Assembly (NCBI GenBank): GCA_964551995.1
Contig: CAZKFD010000026.1
Coordinates: 1 to 58,590 of the forward strand
Direction of reading: 5' to 3'
Length of the DNA: 58,590 nucleotides
From: DATKJS01 sp964551995
GTDB lineage: Bacteria > Acidobacteriota > Aminicenantia > Aminicenantales > Saccharicenantaceae
Shown here: positions 18,380 to 25,862 of the stretch, piece by piece
Numbering within the stretch: position 1 is the first letter of the stretch
Layout: the number at the start of each line of letters is the position of its first letter
The notes under the pieces: model-generated
The model's database searches: none
The model's input: the letters and a program-made list of their open reading frames with translations, nothing else
Told to the model about the DNA's origin: nothing
Translations under genes and position numbers: made by a program

Positions 18380-19708
18380 CTAGGACGGGCGCTCGTTGCG
18401 GATCTTGGCCTTCAGGGCCTCCCACCATTCGATGCGCTTCCGGACCTCTCTCTCGAAGCCGTAGGGCCCGGGCTCGTAGTACTTCCGGCCTTTCAGCTTC
18501 TCGGGGAGCGTCTTCATATCGGTCGTCGAGCCCGCGAAATCGTGCGCGTACTCGTAGTCCTTGCCGTATCCCAGCTCCTTCATCAGGGGCGTCACCGGGT
18601 TGCGGATATGCAAGGGAACGGGTTCATGGGGGTTGCGCTCGACGTCCTTCGTCGCCGCGCCGAAGGCGGCGTAGACGCGGTTGCTCTTCGGTGCCGCGGC
18701 GAGGTAGACCACGGCCTCGGCCAGGGCCAGCTCCCCCTCCGGCGAGCCCAGAAAATCGTAGGCTTCCTTGGCATACAGGGTGATCGCGAGAGCCTGGGGG
18801 TCGGCGAGGCCGATGTCCTCGGAGGCGAAACGGACAAGCCGCCTGGCGATATACAGGGGGTCCTCGCCCGCGGAGAGCATCCGCGCCAGCCAGTAGAGGG
18901 AGGCGTCCACGTCGCTGTTCCGGAGGCTCTTGTGGAGGGCCGAGATGAGATTGTAGTGCTCTTCCCCGCTCTTGTCGTAAAGGAGAATCCTCTTCTGCAA
19001 AGCTTCCTGGACGTCCCCGAGGCTGATCTGACGGCCCTTTGCTAGGCTGGAGGCAATCTCCAGCGTGTTCAGGGCCCGCCGCGCGTCCCCGTTGGCAAAA
19101 TCAATGAGCAGGTCCAGGGCCTCGGCCTGGATCGCGAGCTTGAGCCCGCCGAGGCCGTGGACGTCGTCCGCGAGCGCGTCGGCGATGATCCGGGCCAGCG
19201 CCTCGCGCGTCAGGGCATTGAGGACGAGGACGCGCGTCCGCGACAGGAGCGGGGCGATGACCTCGAAAGACGGGTTCTCCGTCGTCGACCCGAAAAGAAT
19301 GACGTCCCCCCTCTCGACGTACGGCAAGAAGGCCGCCTGCTGAGCCTTGTTGAAGCGGTGGATCTCGTCGATGAACAGAATCATCGGCTTCCCGTAGAGC
19401 TTGCGCTGCTGCTCGGCGCGGGCCATGAATTCCTTGACTTCGCGGATCCCCGAGAGGACGGCGCTGAAGAACTCGAAGGGCAGCTCGAAATGCCGGGCGA
19501 GCATGACACCGAGCGTCGTCTTCCCGGACCCCGGAGGCCCCCAGAAGATGATGGAGACCAGGCGGTTGTTCTCGATGAGCTCGGAGAGGATCTTGCCCGG
19601 GCCCAACAGATGCTCCTGGCCGTAAACGCGGTCGAACGTCTGCGGCCTCATCCTCTCGGCCAGAGGCGTGTGCATCCCCACGTCCCGGCCTTTGGTGCTC
19701 TCCGGCAT
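18380..19708 (-). CDS. rarA: Replication-associated recombination protein A (RarA/MgsA AAA+ ATPase)
   Basis: Clamp-loader-like AAA+ ATPase acting at stalled replication forks. The 442-residue length is standard. It begins with the family block LAERMRPQTFDRVYGQEHLLG, then Walker A FWGPPGSGKTTLGVML, Walker B LFIDEIHRFNKAQQAAFLP, sensor-like FGSTTENPSFEV, and the C-terminal tetramerisation domain containing DVDASLYWLARMLSAGEDPLYIARRL and a terminal GRKYYEPGPYGFE. A TATAAT box lies at 19729-19734 on the minus strand. Confidence 0.96.
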   Translation of the reverse strand: MPESTKGRDVGMHTPLAERMRPQTFDRVYGQEHLLGPGKILSELIENNRLVSIIFWGPPGSGKTTLGVMLARHFELPFEFFSAVLSGIREVKEFMARAEQQRKLYGKPMILFIDEIHRFNKAQQAAFLPYVERGDVILFGSTTENPSFEVIAPLLSRTRVLVLNALTREALARIIADALADDVHGLGGLKLAIQAEALDLLIDFANGDARRALNTLEIASSLAKGRQISLGDVQEALQKRILLYDKSGEEHYNLISALHKSLRNSDVDASLYWLARMLSAGEDPLYIARRLVRFASEDIGLADPQALAITLYAKEAYDFLGSPEGELALAEAVVYLAAAPKSNRVYAAFGAATKDVERNPHEPVPLHIRNPVTPLMKELGYGKDYEYAHDFAGSTTDMKTLPEKLKGRKYYEPGPYGFEREVRKRIEWWEALKAKIRNERPS

Positions 19709-19772
19709 CGGCCCTCGCTCAGCCCGGGATTATATCATAAAGACGCGGCGGCCGCGGACGGCCCCGGCCGCC

Positions 19773-19801
19773 TTGACCGGAAAGGCCGAAAATGCTAATG
19801 T
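19773..19801 (+). promoter_or_regulatory. Promoter of the MerR-like gene
   Basis: TTGACC (19773-19778), 17-base spacer, TAATGT (19796-19801). Transcription would start about 12 bases before the GTG start codon. Confidence 0.5.
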
Positions 19802-19819
19802 GGGGTTTCCGGAACACCC

Positions 19820-20218
19820 GTGAAAAGCGAAACCGTGGACGCCAGGCTTCCCAAGGACGACAAATCCAGGAGCAAGCTCGCCTATAAGTTCGACGAGGTC
19901 GCCCGTCTGGCGAAGCTCGACGTCGAGACGCTCGAATCGTGGGAGAAGGAGTTCCCATTCCTCAACGCCGGACGGACCGGCAGCGGCCGGAAGTACTTCC
20001 GGCGGAGGGACGTGGACATCATCCTCCGGATCAAAGAGTTGCTCTCGGCGAAAACCCTGACCATGGCGGGGACGAGGCGCCGGATCGAGGAGGAATTCGG
20101 GCTGATCCCGGTGCTCCCGACCAACCCGGAAAAACTGCGGAAAGCCCTGTACAGTGTCCGGAACGAGCTCCAGCAGATTGCCTCCTCGCTTGAAAAAAGG
20201 CCCAAGAAGGGCGCCTGA
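19820..20218 (+). CDS. MerR-type HTH regulator
   Basis: A 132-residue DNA-binding protein. KLAYKFDEVARLAKLDVETLESWEKEFPFL followed by SGRKYFRRRDVDIILRIKELL is the winged-helix pattern of the MerR superfamily, close to the small MerR-like proteins often encoded near ihf or tRNA genes. The C-terminal part (residues 90-130) is predicted helical and has no effector domain or metal-binding Cys. The GTG start at 19820 has no strong ribosome-binding site but fits the promoter position; an in-frame later start is less likely because it would cut the HTH. tRNA-Pro follows 35 bases downstream. Confidence 0.8.
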   Translation: MKSETVDARLPKDDKSRSKLAYKFDEVARLAKLDVETLESWEKEFPFLNAGRTGSGRKYFRRRDVDIILRIKELLSAKTLTMAGTRRRIEEEFGLIPVLPTNPEKLRKALYSVRNELQQIASSLEKRPKKGA

Positions 20219-20229
20219 GAGGGCTCTTT

Positions 20230-20238
20230 TGCTATAAT
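20230..20238 (+). promoter_or_regulatory. Extended -10 promoter of tRNA-Pro(GGG)
   Basis: TGC followed directly by a perfect TATAAT (20233-20238), 15 bases before the tRNA. No -35 match is seen at the right distance. Confidence 0.55.
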
Positions 20239-20253
20239 GGGAAATCTCCGGCT

Positions 20254-20330
20254 CGGGACGTGGCGCAGCTTGGTAGCGCACATGCTTGGGGTGCATGGGG
20301 TCGGCGGTTCAAATCCGCCCGTCCCGACCA
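20254..20330 (+). tRNA. tRNA-Pro(GGG)
   Basis: A 77-base cloverleaf. The acceptor stem CGGGACG pairs with CGTCCCG, followed by discriminator A and an encoded CCA. The anticodon stem CATGC/GCATG encloses loop TTGGGGT, giving anticodon GGG, and the T-loop GTTCAAATC is normal. A run of six T lies directly after CCA and may terminate transcription. Confidence 0.95.
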
Positions 20331-20361
20331 CTTTTTTCATTTCTTTCCGGGGCGGCCGGCC

Positions 20362-20496
20362 ATGAGGACAGGGATCCGCGATGTGGTGAAAGACGCCGGG
20401 ATTTCTTCGGCGTGGCCGCCCGGAGCGGTCCGGCCTGGGCCGGCGGCCCCCGGCGCCTTTCCCGAAAAGAGCGGCCCTGAAGGAGAGCGGCAATGA
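20362..20496 (+). pseudogene. Possible remnant of a LacI-type regulator (HTH N-terminus only)
   Basis: A 44-codon frame starts MRTGIRDVVKDAGISSA, close to the first helices of LacI-family HTH domains (IRDVAKxAGVSxATVSR), then loses similarity and ends by overlapping the cupin start (ATGA). The match is short and may be chance. If real, it is a truncated and frameshifted leftover. Otherwise the 160 bases between the tRNA and the cupin show nothing. Confidence 0.3.
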
Positions 20497-20843
20497 AGCC
20501 CCTCAAAAAGACAAAGCAGACGGCTTCCGATCTGAAGGGCCGGACGTTCGATCTCTGCGGCCTTGTCGAAGCCCAGGCCGGGTCGGTCGTCAGCCGGGAG
20601 CTTATCCGCAAGCCGGGCGGGACGGTCACGGTCTTCGCTTTCGACGCGGGCGGGTCCCTGTCGGAGCATACAGCCCCCTTCGACGCGCTGGCCCTCGGGC
20701 TCGACGGAACGGCCGAGGTCACGATCGCCGGGGCCGCCCATTCCCTCAAAAAGGGAGAGACGATCATCATGCCGGCGGAGGTGCCGCACGCCCTCAGGGC
20801 CCTTTCCCAGTTCAAAATGCTGCTCATCATGATCAAGAAATAG
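20493..20843 (+). CDS. Cupin-domain protein
   Basis: A 116-residue single cupin barrel. Conserved cupin motif 1 is represented by FDAGGSLSEHTAPFDALALGLDGTAEVTI and motif 2 by LKKGETIIMPAEVPHALRA. The metal-binding set is His in SEHTAP, and His in PHALRA; the second His/Glu of motif 1 is replaced by FDA, so metal binding may be altered. Function unknown; such proteins are often labelled cupin 2 domain. It has an aaggagag ribosome-binding site and ends three bases before surE, so the two are probably co-transcribed. Confidence 0.85.
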   Translation: MKPLKKTKQTASDLKGRTFDLCGLVEAQAGSVVSRELIRKPGGTVTVFAFDAGGSLSEHTAPFDALALGLDGTAEVTIAGAAHSLKKGETIIMPAEVPHALRALSQFKMLLIMIKK

Positions 20844-20846
20844 CCG

Positions 20847-21683
20847 ATGACACTGCCAAGTCGCCGGCGGACCCCCGGCCGAAGACCCCTCATCCTCCTC
20901 ACGAACGACGACGGCTTTTTCGCCGAGGGGATCCGCTCGCTCCTCAGGGGTTTGCGCGGCCTCGGCGCGCTGACGGTCATCGCTCCGGACAGGGAAAAGA
21001 GCGCCTCGTCGCTTTCCCTGACTCTCCATCGGCCCCTGCGGATCCAGAAGACGTCACCCGGCGTGTACGCGGTGGACGGGACCCCGGCCGATTGCGTCTA
21101 CGTTGCGGTCCGCAAGCTGCTCCCGCGGCCCCCGGACCTTCTCGTCTCCGGGATCAACCGCGGCCCCAACCTCGGCCAGCAGGACATCTCCTATTCCGGC
21201 ACGGCCGCGGCGGCCGTCCAGGGCACGTACCTCGGCATTCCGTCGCTCGCCGTCTCCCTCATCCCCGACGACGACGGCCGCTATTTCTTCGAGTTCGCCG
21301 CCCGGATCGTCCGGTCCATCGTCGGCGGCATCCTGGCGCTGCCGGCCATCCCCGGCCTGACGCTCAACATCAACATCCCGCCCCCGCCGTTCAGGGGGGT
21401 CCGGATCACGACCCTGGGGGAAAAGCGCTACACCCCGGAGATCGTAGAGAAGAAAGACCCGCGCCTGAATTCCTACTACTGGATCGGAACCGGTGAGCCG
21501 CGGCCTTCCGGCGGGGCCTCGAGCGACATCCGGGCCGTTGCGGCGGGGCTGGTATCCGTTACTCCGCTGCGCATGGACCTGACCGACATGAAGGCGGTCC
21601 GGGGGAAATCCTTGAAGGCCGTCATGGCCGAGGTTTCCGCCGGTGACGCAGGGCCTCGGTCAGGGCGGGAATCGTCGAAATAA
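20847..21683 (+). CDS. surE: 5'-nucleotidase SurE
   Basis: Metal-dependent phosphatase acting on nucleoside 5'- and 3'-monophosphates, linked to stress and stationary-phase survival. The metal-binding residues are visible: ILLTNDDGFFAEGI (Asp21-Asp22), APDREKSASSLSLTL (Ser) and SGINRGPNLGQQDISYSGTAAAAV (Asn). The fold continues through GIPSLAVSL and TLNINIPP. At 278 residues it carries about 20 extra C-terminal residues. Those residues overlap the 3' end of the opposing DedA gene by 62 bases, which is unusual for convergent genes. Confidence 0.94.
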   Translation: MTLPSRRRTPGRRPLILLTNDDGFFAEGIRSLLRGLRGLGALTVIAPDREKSASSLSLTLHRPLRIQKTSPGVYAVDGTPADCVYVAVRKLLPRPPDLLVSGINRGPNLGQQDISYSGTAAAAVQGTYLGIPSLAVSLIPDDDGRYFFEFAARIVRSIVGGILALPAIPGLTLNINIPPPPFRGVRITTLGEKRYTPEIVEKKDPRLNSYYWIGTGEPRPSGGASSDIRAVAAGLVSVTPLRMDLTDMKAVRGKSLKAVMAEVSAGDAGPRSGRESSK

Positions 21684-22266
21684 TGACGATGGCCAGGATG
21701 GCCAAGGAAAAATTCCTTTTCACGAACGGGATGTTGCCGAAGAAATAGCCCGCGCCGGTGAGGAGCGTGACCCAGCCGACCCCCCCGATGACGTTGTAGG
21801 CGACGAACTTTCCGTATGACATCCGGCCGATGCCGGCGACGAACGGGGCGAACGATCTGATGATCGGGACGAACCGTGCGATGATGATCGTCTTGCCTCC
21901 GTACTTCTCGAAAAAGGCGTGGGTTCGGTCGAGGTATTCCTTCTTGAAGAAACGGGACGTCTCCCGGTGAAAGACCTTGGGGCCCACGAAATGGCCGACC
22001 CAGTAGTTCACCGTGTCCCCGAGGACAGCCGCGCCGCCCAGGAGAAGGATGATCCAGCCGACGCTCAGGGCTCTCAGGGCGGCGAAGGTCCCGGCTGCGA
22101 AGAGCAGGGAATCGCCCGGGAGAAAGGGCATGACGACGAAGCCGGTCTCGATGAAGATGACGACGAAGAGGATCGCGTACGTCCACGGCCCATATTGGCC
22201 GATCGCCTGGCTGAGGTACCGGTCCAGGTGAAGCGCGACGTCGATGAGCTGTTTGATCTGGGCCAT
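21622..22266 (-). CDS. DedA-family membrane protein
   Basis: A 214-residue inner-membrane protein of the DedA (SNARE-associated/VTT) family, some members of which flip undecaprenyl phosphate or other lipids. The start at 22266 (MAQIKQLIDVALHLD) was chosen because a promoter lies at 22310-22338. Characteristic segments are FIETGFVVMPFLPGDSLLFAAG, LGGAAVLGDTVNYWVGHFVGPK and FFEKYGGKTIIIARFVPIIRSFAPFVAGIGRMSY, the last containing the conserved Arg/Pro motif of active members. Its end overlaps surE by 62 bases. Confidence 0.92.
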   Translation of the reverse strand: MAQIKQLIDVALHLDRYLSQAIGQYGPWTYAILFVVIFIETGFVVMPFLPGDSLLFAAGTFAALRALSVGWIILLLGGAAVLGDTVNYWVGHFVGPKVFHRETSRFFKKEYLDRTHAFFEKYGGKTIIIARFVPIIRSFAPFVAGIGRMSYGKFVAYNVIGGVGWVTLLTGAGYFFGNIPFVKRNFSLAILAIVIISTIPALTEALRHRRKPRP

Positions 22267-22309
22267 GATGTTTCCCGCTCGGCCCCGCGGCCGGCGGATT
22301 CGAGCCTCT

Positions 22310-22338
22310 ACTATACACAGGCCGGAAGGCCGAATCAA
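22310..22338 (-). promoter_or_regulatory. Promoter of the DedA gene
   Basis: Minus strand TTGATT (22338-22333), 17-base spacer containing a GGCC-TTCC-GGCC palindrome, TATAGT (22315-22310). Confidence 0.7.
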
Positions 22339-22359
22339 CAGGCCTTCCTCTCCTCTTTC

Positions 22360-22368
22360 TGATACAAT
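22360..22368 (+). promoter_or_regulatory. Extended -10 promoter of the radical SAM gene
   Basis: TGA followed by TACAAT (22363-22368), about 24 bases before the ATG at 22393. There is no convincing -35. Confidence 0.45.
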
Positions 22369-22392
22369 GGTGCCGCGGGGACGGCGCCTTCC

Positions 22393-23388
22393 ATGGCAGA
22401 TGCAGAGAGGAAAATCCGGCTGATCGACAAGGCCCTCGAAGCGCTCGCCCCCCTCGAGAGACGGTGCACGCTTTGTCCCCGTAAATGCGGGGTCGACAGG
22501 CTCGCCGGCCGAACGGGCGTCTGCCGGACGGGAAGCTGGGCCTCCGTCTCCCATGCTCTGCTTCATTTCGGCGAGGAACCCGTCCTCAGCGGGACGTCAC
22601 GGGCGGCCGGAGCCCGGGCGGCGAGAGCCCGCGGCGGCTCCGGGACCGTTTTCTTTGCGGGATGCAACCTGAAATGTCTCTTCTGCCAGAACTACCAGCT
22701 CAGCTGGCTCCTCGAGGGAAACGCAGCCACGGATGAGGCGCTCGCCGCGATGATGCTCGGGCTTCAGAAGGAGGGGGCCCTGAACATCAACCTGGTTTCG
22801 CCGACGCACGTCATCCTGCCGGCGCTGAAGGCCCTCAGGATCGCCTACGAGAACGGGCTCCGGATCCCTCTCGTCTACAACTCCAACGGGTACGAATCCC
22901 TCGAAGTCGTCAGGCTCCTGGACGGGATCGTCGACATTTACCTGCCGGACCTGAAATACCTCTCCCCGGAGATCTCGAAGAGGTATTCGGGCGCCGCCGA
23001 TTACTTTGAGAACGCCGCCGAGGCCGTTCGGGAGATGTCGCTCCAGCAGCCCGTTCTTATCCTGAGGCCGGAGGGCGAGGCCCGCCGCGGCCTCATCGTC
23101 CGGCATCTCGTCCTCCCGGGCTGCACCGCGGATTCGCTTGCGATCCTCGCCTGGCTCTGCGAAAACATCTCGCCGTTCATTGGCCTGAGCCTGATGAGCC
23201 AATACCATCCGTGCTTCCGGGCGCCCGACGAAATCTCGAGGCCCCTCTCGCCCCAAGAATACCGGCCCGTCGCGGAGCATGCCGCCGCCCTCGGCTTCGG
23301 GCACCTCTTCCTGCAACCCGAGCCCTTCGGCCCGGACGAGCACCTCGTGCCCGACTTCCGGAAAAAAGAGCCCTTCCGCTGGAAATGA
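22393..23388 (+). CDS. Radical SAM protein, PflX/COG1313 type
   Basis: A 331-residue radical SAM enzyme with cluster motif GCNLKCLFCQNY: Cys91, Cys95 and Cys98. Ahead of it is an N-terminal Cys-rich block (CTLCPRKCGV...GVCRTG, Cys25/28/32) typical of the uncharacterised PflX family related to pyruvate-formate-lyase activating enzyme. Later segments NINLVSPTHVILPAL, PLVYNSNGYESLEVV and YLPDLKYLSPEISKRYSGA are family hallmarks. The substrate is unknown; no glycyl-radical enzyme is encoded nearby. Confidence 0.9.
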   Translation: MADAERKIRLIDKALEALAPLERRCTLCPRKCGVDRLAGRTGVCRTGSWASVSHALLHFGEEPVLSGTSRAAGARAARARGGSGTVFFAGCNLKCLFCQNYQLSWLLEGNAATDEALAAMMLGLQKEGALNINLVSPTHVILPALKALRIAYENGLRIPLVYNSNGYESLEVVRLLDGIVDIYLPDLKYLSPEISKRYSGAADYFENAAEAVREMSLQQPVLILRPEGEARRGLIVRHLVLPGCTADSLAILAWLCENISPFIGLSLMSQYHPCFRAPDEISRPLSPQEYRPVAEHAAALGFGHLFLQPEPFGPDEHLVPDFRKKEPFRWK

Positions 23389-23403
23389 GGCGCCGCCCGG
23401 GGC

Positions 23404-24189
23404 TCACCCGGTCTTCAGGATCTTGATGTTTCCCCGAAGGGCCTTGAGGACGATCCGGCCGGCGCCGAGCCCCAAGCGCCCGCTCAGGGTGCGGGCGGGA
23501 AGCGGCGCCCCGAAGGCGTACTCGCTCGTGATCTCTCCCCGCGGGGATTCGGCTTTGACCTCGACGTTCGCGCCCGGCTGGATGCGGACCGCGATATCTC
23601 CCTCGCCGACGGTGATATCGACGACATCCGTGGCCCGGATGTCGAGGAGTTCGGCGTCTACGTTCCCCGACCCGACGGCCGCCCGGAGAGGTCCGGAAAA
23701 ATTCACGACCGTCAGGAATCCCCTGGCCAGGTCGACGCCGATGCGGCCGTAGACGTCCGAGATACGGATATCGCCCCGGCTTTCCTTGATTCCGTCGAGG
23801 TTGACCGAATGGGGAACGCGCAGGGAATAGTCCAGCCCTCCCGAAACCCACGGCCCATCCGCCGAACGAGTCTGGATCCGCAGGGCGCCCGCGTTTCGCT
23901 TGACCTCGACTTCGGTCTCGAGGTTCCAGGGGGTCGAGGTCAGGAAGGGGGCACGTTCGCCGGCTGTGGCGACGATCTCGACCGAATTGTCGTCCCAGCC
24001 TGAGATGCGGACATCGCCGGACGACTGGTCCAGGGACACCGTCCCGCCGGGCTGGAATTCGACCGTCTTACGGAATTCGGGGTTCGGGACGGATTCGGAG
24101 ACGTCCTCGGGGTTCATGACCATGACGCACGAGGCCGAAAAAACGGCGACGGCGACCGCCGCCAATCGCCGCCAGACCTTCACCCTCAT
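23404..24189 (-). CDS. DUF4097-like beta-helical lipoprotein
   Basis: A 261-residue exported protein. The start at 24189 was chosen for its gaggagg ribosome-binding site, and gives a lipoprotein-like signal (MRVKVWRRLAAVAVAVFSASC). The body consists of repeating short strands of the DUF4097/DUF2807 adhesin-like type (GTVSLDQSSGDVRISGWDD, SRGDIRISDVYGRIGVDLARG, GSGNVDAELLDIRATDVVDI, GEGDIAVRIQPGANV), which would stack into a beta-helix. Its role is unknown; such proteins are often near stress or sigma-factor genes, but none is here. Confidence 0.82.
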   Translation of the reverse strand: MRVKVWRRLAAVAVAVFSASCVMVMNPEDVSESVPNPEFRKTVEFQPGGTVSLDQSSGDVRISGWDDNSVEIVATAGERAPFLTSTPWNLETEVEVKRNAGALRIQTRSADGPWVSGGLDYSLRVPHSVNLDGIKESRGDIRISDVYGRIGVDLARGFLTVVNFSGPLRAAVGSGNVDAELLDIRATDVVDITVGEGDIAVRIQPGANVEVKAESPRGEITSEYAFGAPLPARTLSGRLGLGAGRIVLKALRGNIKILKTG

Positions 24190-24264
24190 GGGGCCTCCTC
24201 GGCCGGAAGCGAAAATCGGCTCGCGAATTCCTCCCTTTCCCACGCGGCCGTCCGGCTGATGACT

Positions 24265-24270
24265 ATTATA
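24265..24270 (-). promoter_or_regulatory. -10 box of the DUF4097-like gene
   Basis: A perfect TATAAT on the minus strand. The -35 region is poor, but a 14-base perfect palindrome CCGGGAGCTCCCGG sits at 24300-24313 just upstream and could be an operator or the end structure of the pst operon. Confidence 0.4.
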
Positions 24271-24323
24271 CTCTTATTCGAGAGTGAAATCCCGGCATCC
24301 CGGGAGCTCCCGGCACGCGGCGA

Positions 24324-25076
24324 TCAGCCGTAGCGTCCGGTGATGTAGTCTTCGGTCCTGCGGTCGCGGGGATTCGTGAAGATCCGGCTCGTTGGCCCGA
24401 ACTCGACGAGCTCGCCGAGGAGGAAGTAGCCCGCCTGGTCTGAGACGCGCGCGGCCTGCTGCATGTTGTGGGTGACGATGACGATCGTGTACTGCTTCTT
24501 GAGCTCGTACATCAGCCCCTCGATGCCGGCGGTCGCCGCCGGATCCAGGGCGGAGCAGGGCTCATCCATAAGAACGATCTCGGGCTCCACGGCCACGAGC
24601 CGGGCGATGCAGAGGCGCTGCTGCTGTTCCCCGGACAGGGCGAGGGCGTTAGTCCGGAGCCGGTCCTTGAGCTCGGCCCAAAGGTGTACGGACTCGAGGC
24701 TCCGCACGAGCCGCTCCTCGAGGAGCTTCCTGTCGCGGACGCCGTGGACGCGCAGCCCGTAAACAACGTTGTCCGCGACACTGAGGGGGAAGGGATTCGG
24801 GCGCTGGAACACCATGCCCACTTTCTTCCGGAGTTCCAGAAGATCAACCCCGGGCCGGTAGATGTCCGTCCCGTCGATGAGCACGGCGCCCGAGATGCGG
24901 ACCCCGTCGATGAGGTCGTTCATGCGGTTGAGGGAGCGGAGGAACGTCGTCTTCCCGCAGCCCGAAGGGCCGATGAGCGCCGTGATCCTCTTCTCCAGGA
25001 TGTCCAGGTGGACGCTCTTGAGGGCCTGGAACGTCCCGTAGAACAGGGAGAGGTCGCGGACTTCGATGATGATCAT
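24324..25076 (-). CDS. pstB1: Phosphate ABC transporter ATPase PstB (first copy, canonical catalytic residues)
   Basis: Cytoplasmic ATPase of the high-affinity phosphate importer; 250 residues. Walker A GPSGCGKTT (36-44), Q-loop Gln91 in VFQRPNPFP, Walker B LMDEPCSALDP with Glu172, and switch His203 in VTHNMQQAARVSD are all intact, and the C-terminus TEDYITGRYG is the PstB hallmark. The signature motif reads LSGEQ (147-151) instead of LSGGQ. It starts six bases after the second ATPase and is the last gene of the pst operon. Paired with that copy it would supply the catalytically complete nucleotide-binding half. Confidence 0.94.
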   Translation of the reverse strand: MIIIEVRDLSLFYGTFQALKSVHLDILEKRITALIGPSGCGKTTFLRSLNRMNDLIDGVRISGAVLIDGTDIYRPGVDLLELRKKVGMVFQRPNPFPLSVADNVVYGLRVHGVRDRKLLEERLVRSLESVHLWAELKDRLRTNALALSGEQQQRLCIARLVAVEPEIVLMDEPCSALDPAATAGIEGLMYELKKQYTIVIVTHNMQQAARVSDQAGYFLLGELVEFGPTSRIFTNPRDRRTEDYITGRYG

Positions 25077-25082
25077 GGCCCT

Positions 25083-25841
25083 TTATCCGAACCGCCCCCG
25101 CAGGTAATCATCGGTCCGCGGGTCCGACGGAGCCGTGAAGATCCGGGCCGAGGGGCCGGCTTCCACGAGCTCTCCGTTGAGGAAGAAAGCCGTCCGGTCG
25201 GCGACGCGGGCGGCTTGCCTGGTGTTGTTGGTCACGAGGATGATCGTGTAGTCTTTCTTCAGCTTCCGCAGGGAGTCTTCAATCTTCATGGTCGAAATCG
25301 GGTCGAGCCCGGATGTGGGTTCGTCGAGAAGGATGAAATCGGGCTTGAGGGCGAGAATCCGGGCGAGGCAAAGGCGCTGCTGCTGGCCCCCTGAGAGCTT
25401 GAGGGCGCTCGTGTCCAGACGGTCCTTGACCTCCTCCCAAAGCCCGCCTTTCTCCAGGCTATCCCGGACGATCTCGCTGATGCGGGTCCTCTGACGGACG
25501 CCCGCCATGCGGGGCCCGAAGGCGACATTTTCGAAGATCGACCGGGGAAGGGGGATGGGCGTCGCGAAGACCATGCCCAGCTTCCGCCTCAGTTCGATCA
25601 CATCCGTGCCGCTCTCGTAGATGTCCCGGCCTTCGATGCTGATTGTCCCCTCGACCCGGGAGCCACGGACGAGATCGTTGAGCCGGTTGAGGGCACAGAG
25701 AAACGTCGACTTGCCGCTCCGCGCCGGCCCGATGACGCCCAGGATCTCGTTCCGGAAGACGTCCAGGTTCAGGTCAGCGAGGGCCCGCTCGGAGCCGAAG
25801 TAATGACTGAACCGGCTGACCTGGATAGCGATCGGATCCAC
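25083..25841 (-). CDS. pstB2: Phosphate ABC transporter ATPase PstB (second copy, degenerate Q- and H-loops)
   Basis: A 252-residue PstB paralogue. Walker A GPARSGKST (39-47), canonical signature LSGGQ (149-153) and Walker B LLDEPTSGLDP with Glu174 are present. The Q-loop glutamine is Ala93 (VFATPIPLP) and the switch histidine is Asn205 (LVTNNTRQAARVAD); both changes are clear in the nucleotide sequence. The end DDYLRGRFG follows the PstB pattern. The two ATPases probably form a heterodimer on PstC-PstA in which one ATP site is complete and the other degenerate. Confidence 0.92.
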   Translation of the reverse strand: MDPIAIQVSRFSHYFGSERALADLNLDVFRNEILGVIGPARSGKSTFLCALNRLNDLVRGSRVEGTISIEGRDIYESGTDVIELRRKLGMVFATPIPLPRSIFENVAFGPRMAGVRQRTRISEIVRDSLEKGGLWEEVKDRLDTSALKLSGGQQQRLCLARILALKPDFILLDEPTSGLDPISTMKIEDSLRKLKKDYTIILVTNNTRQAARVADRTAFFLNGELVEAGPSARIFTAPSDPRTDDYLRGRFG

Positions 25842-25862
25842 GGGGCTCTTTCGTCCTCCGCC

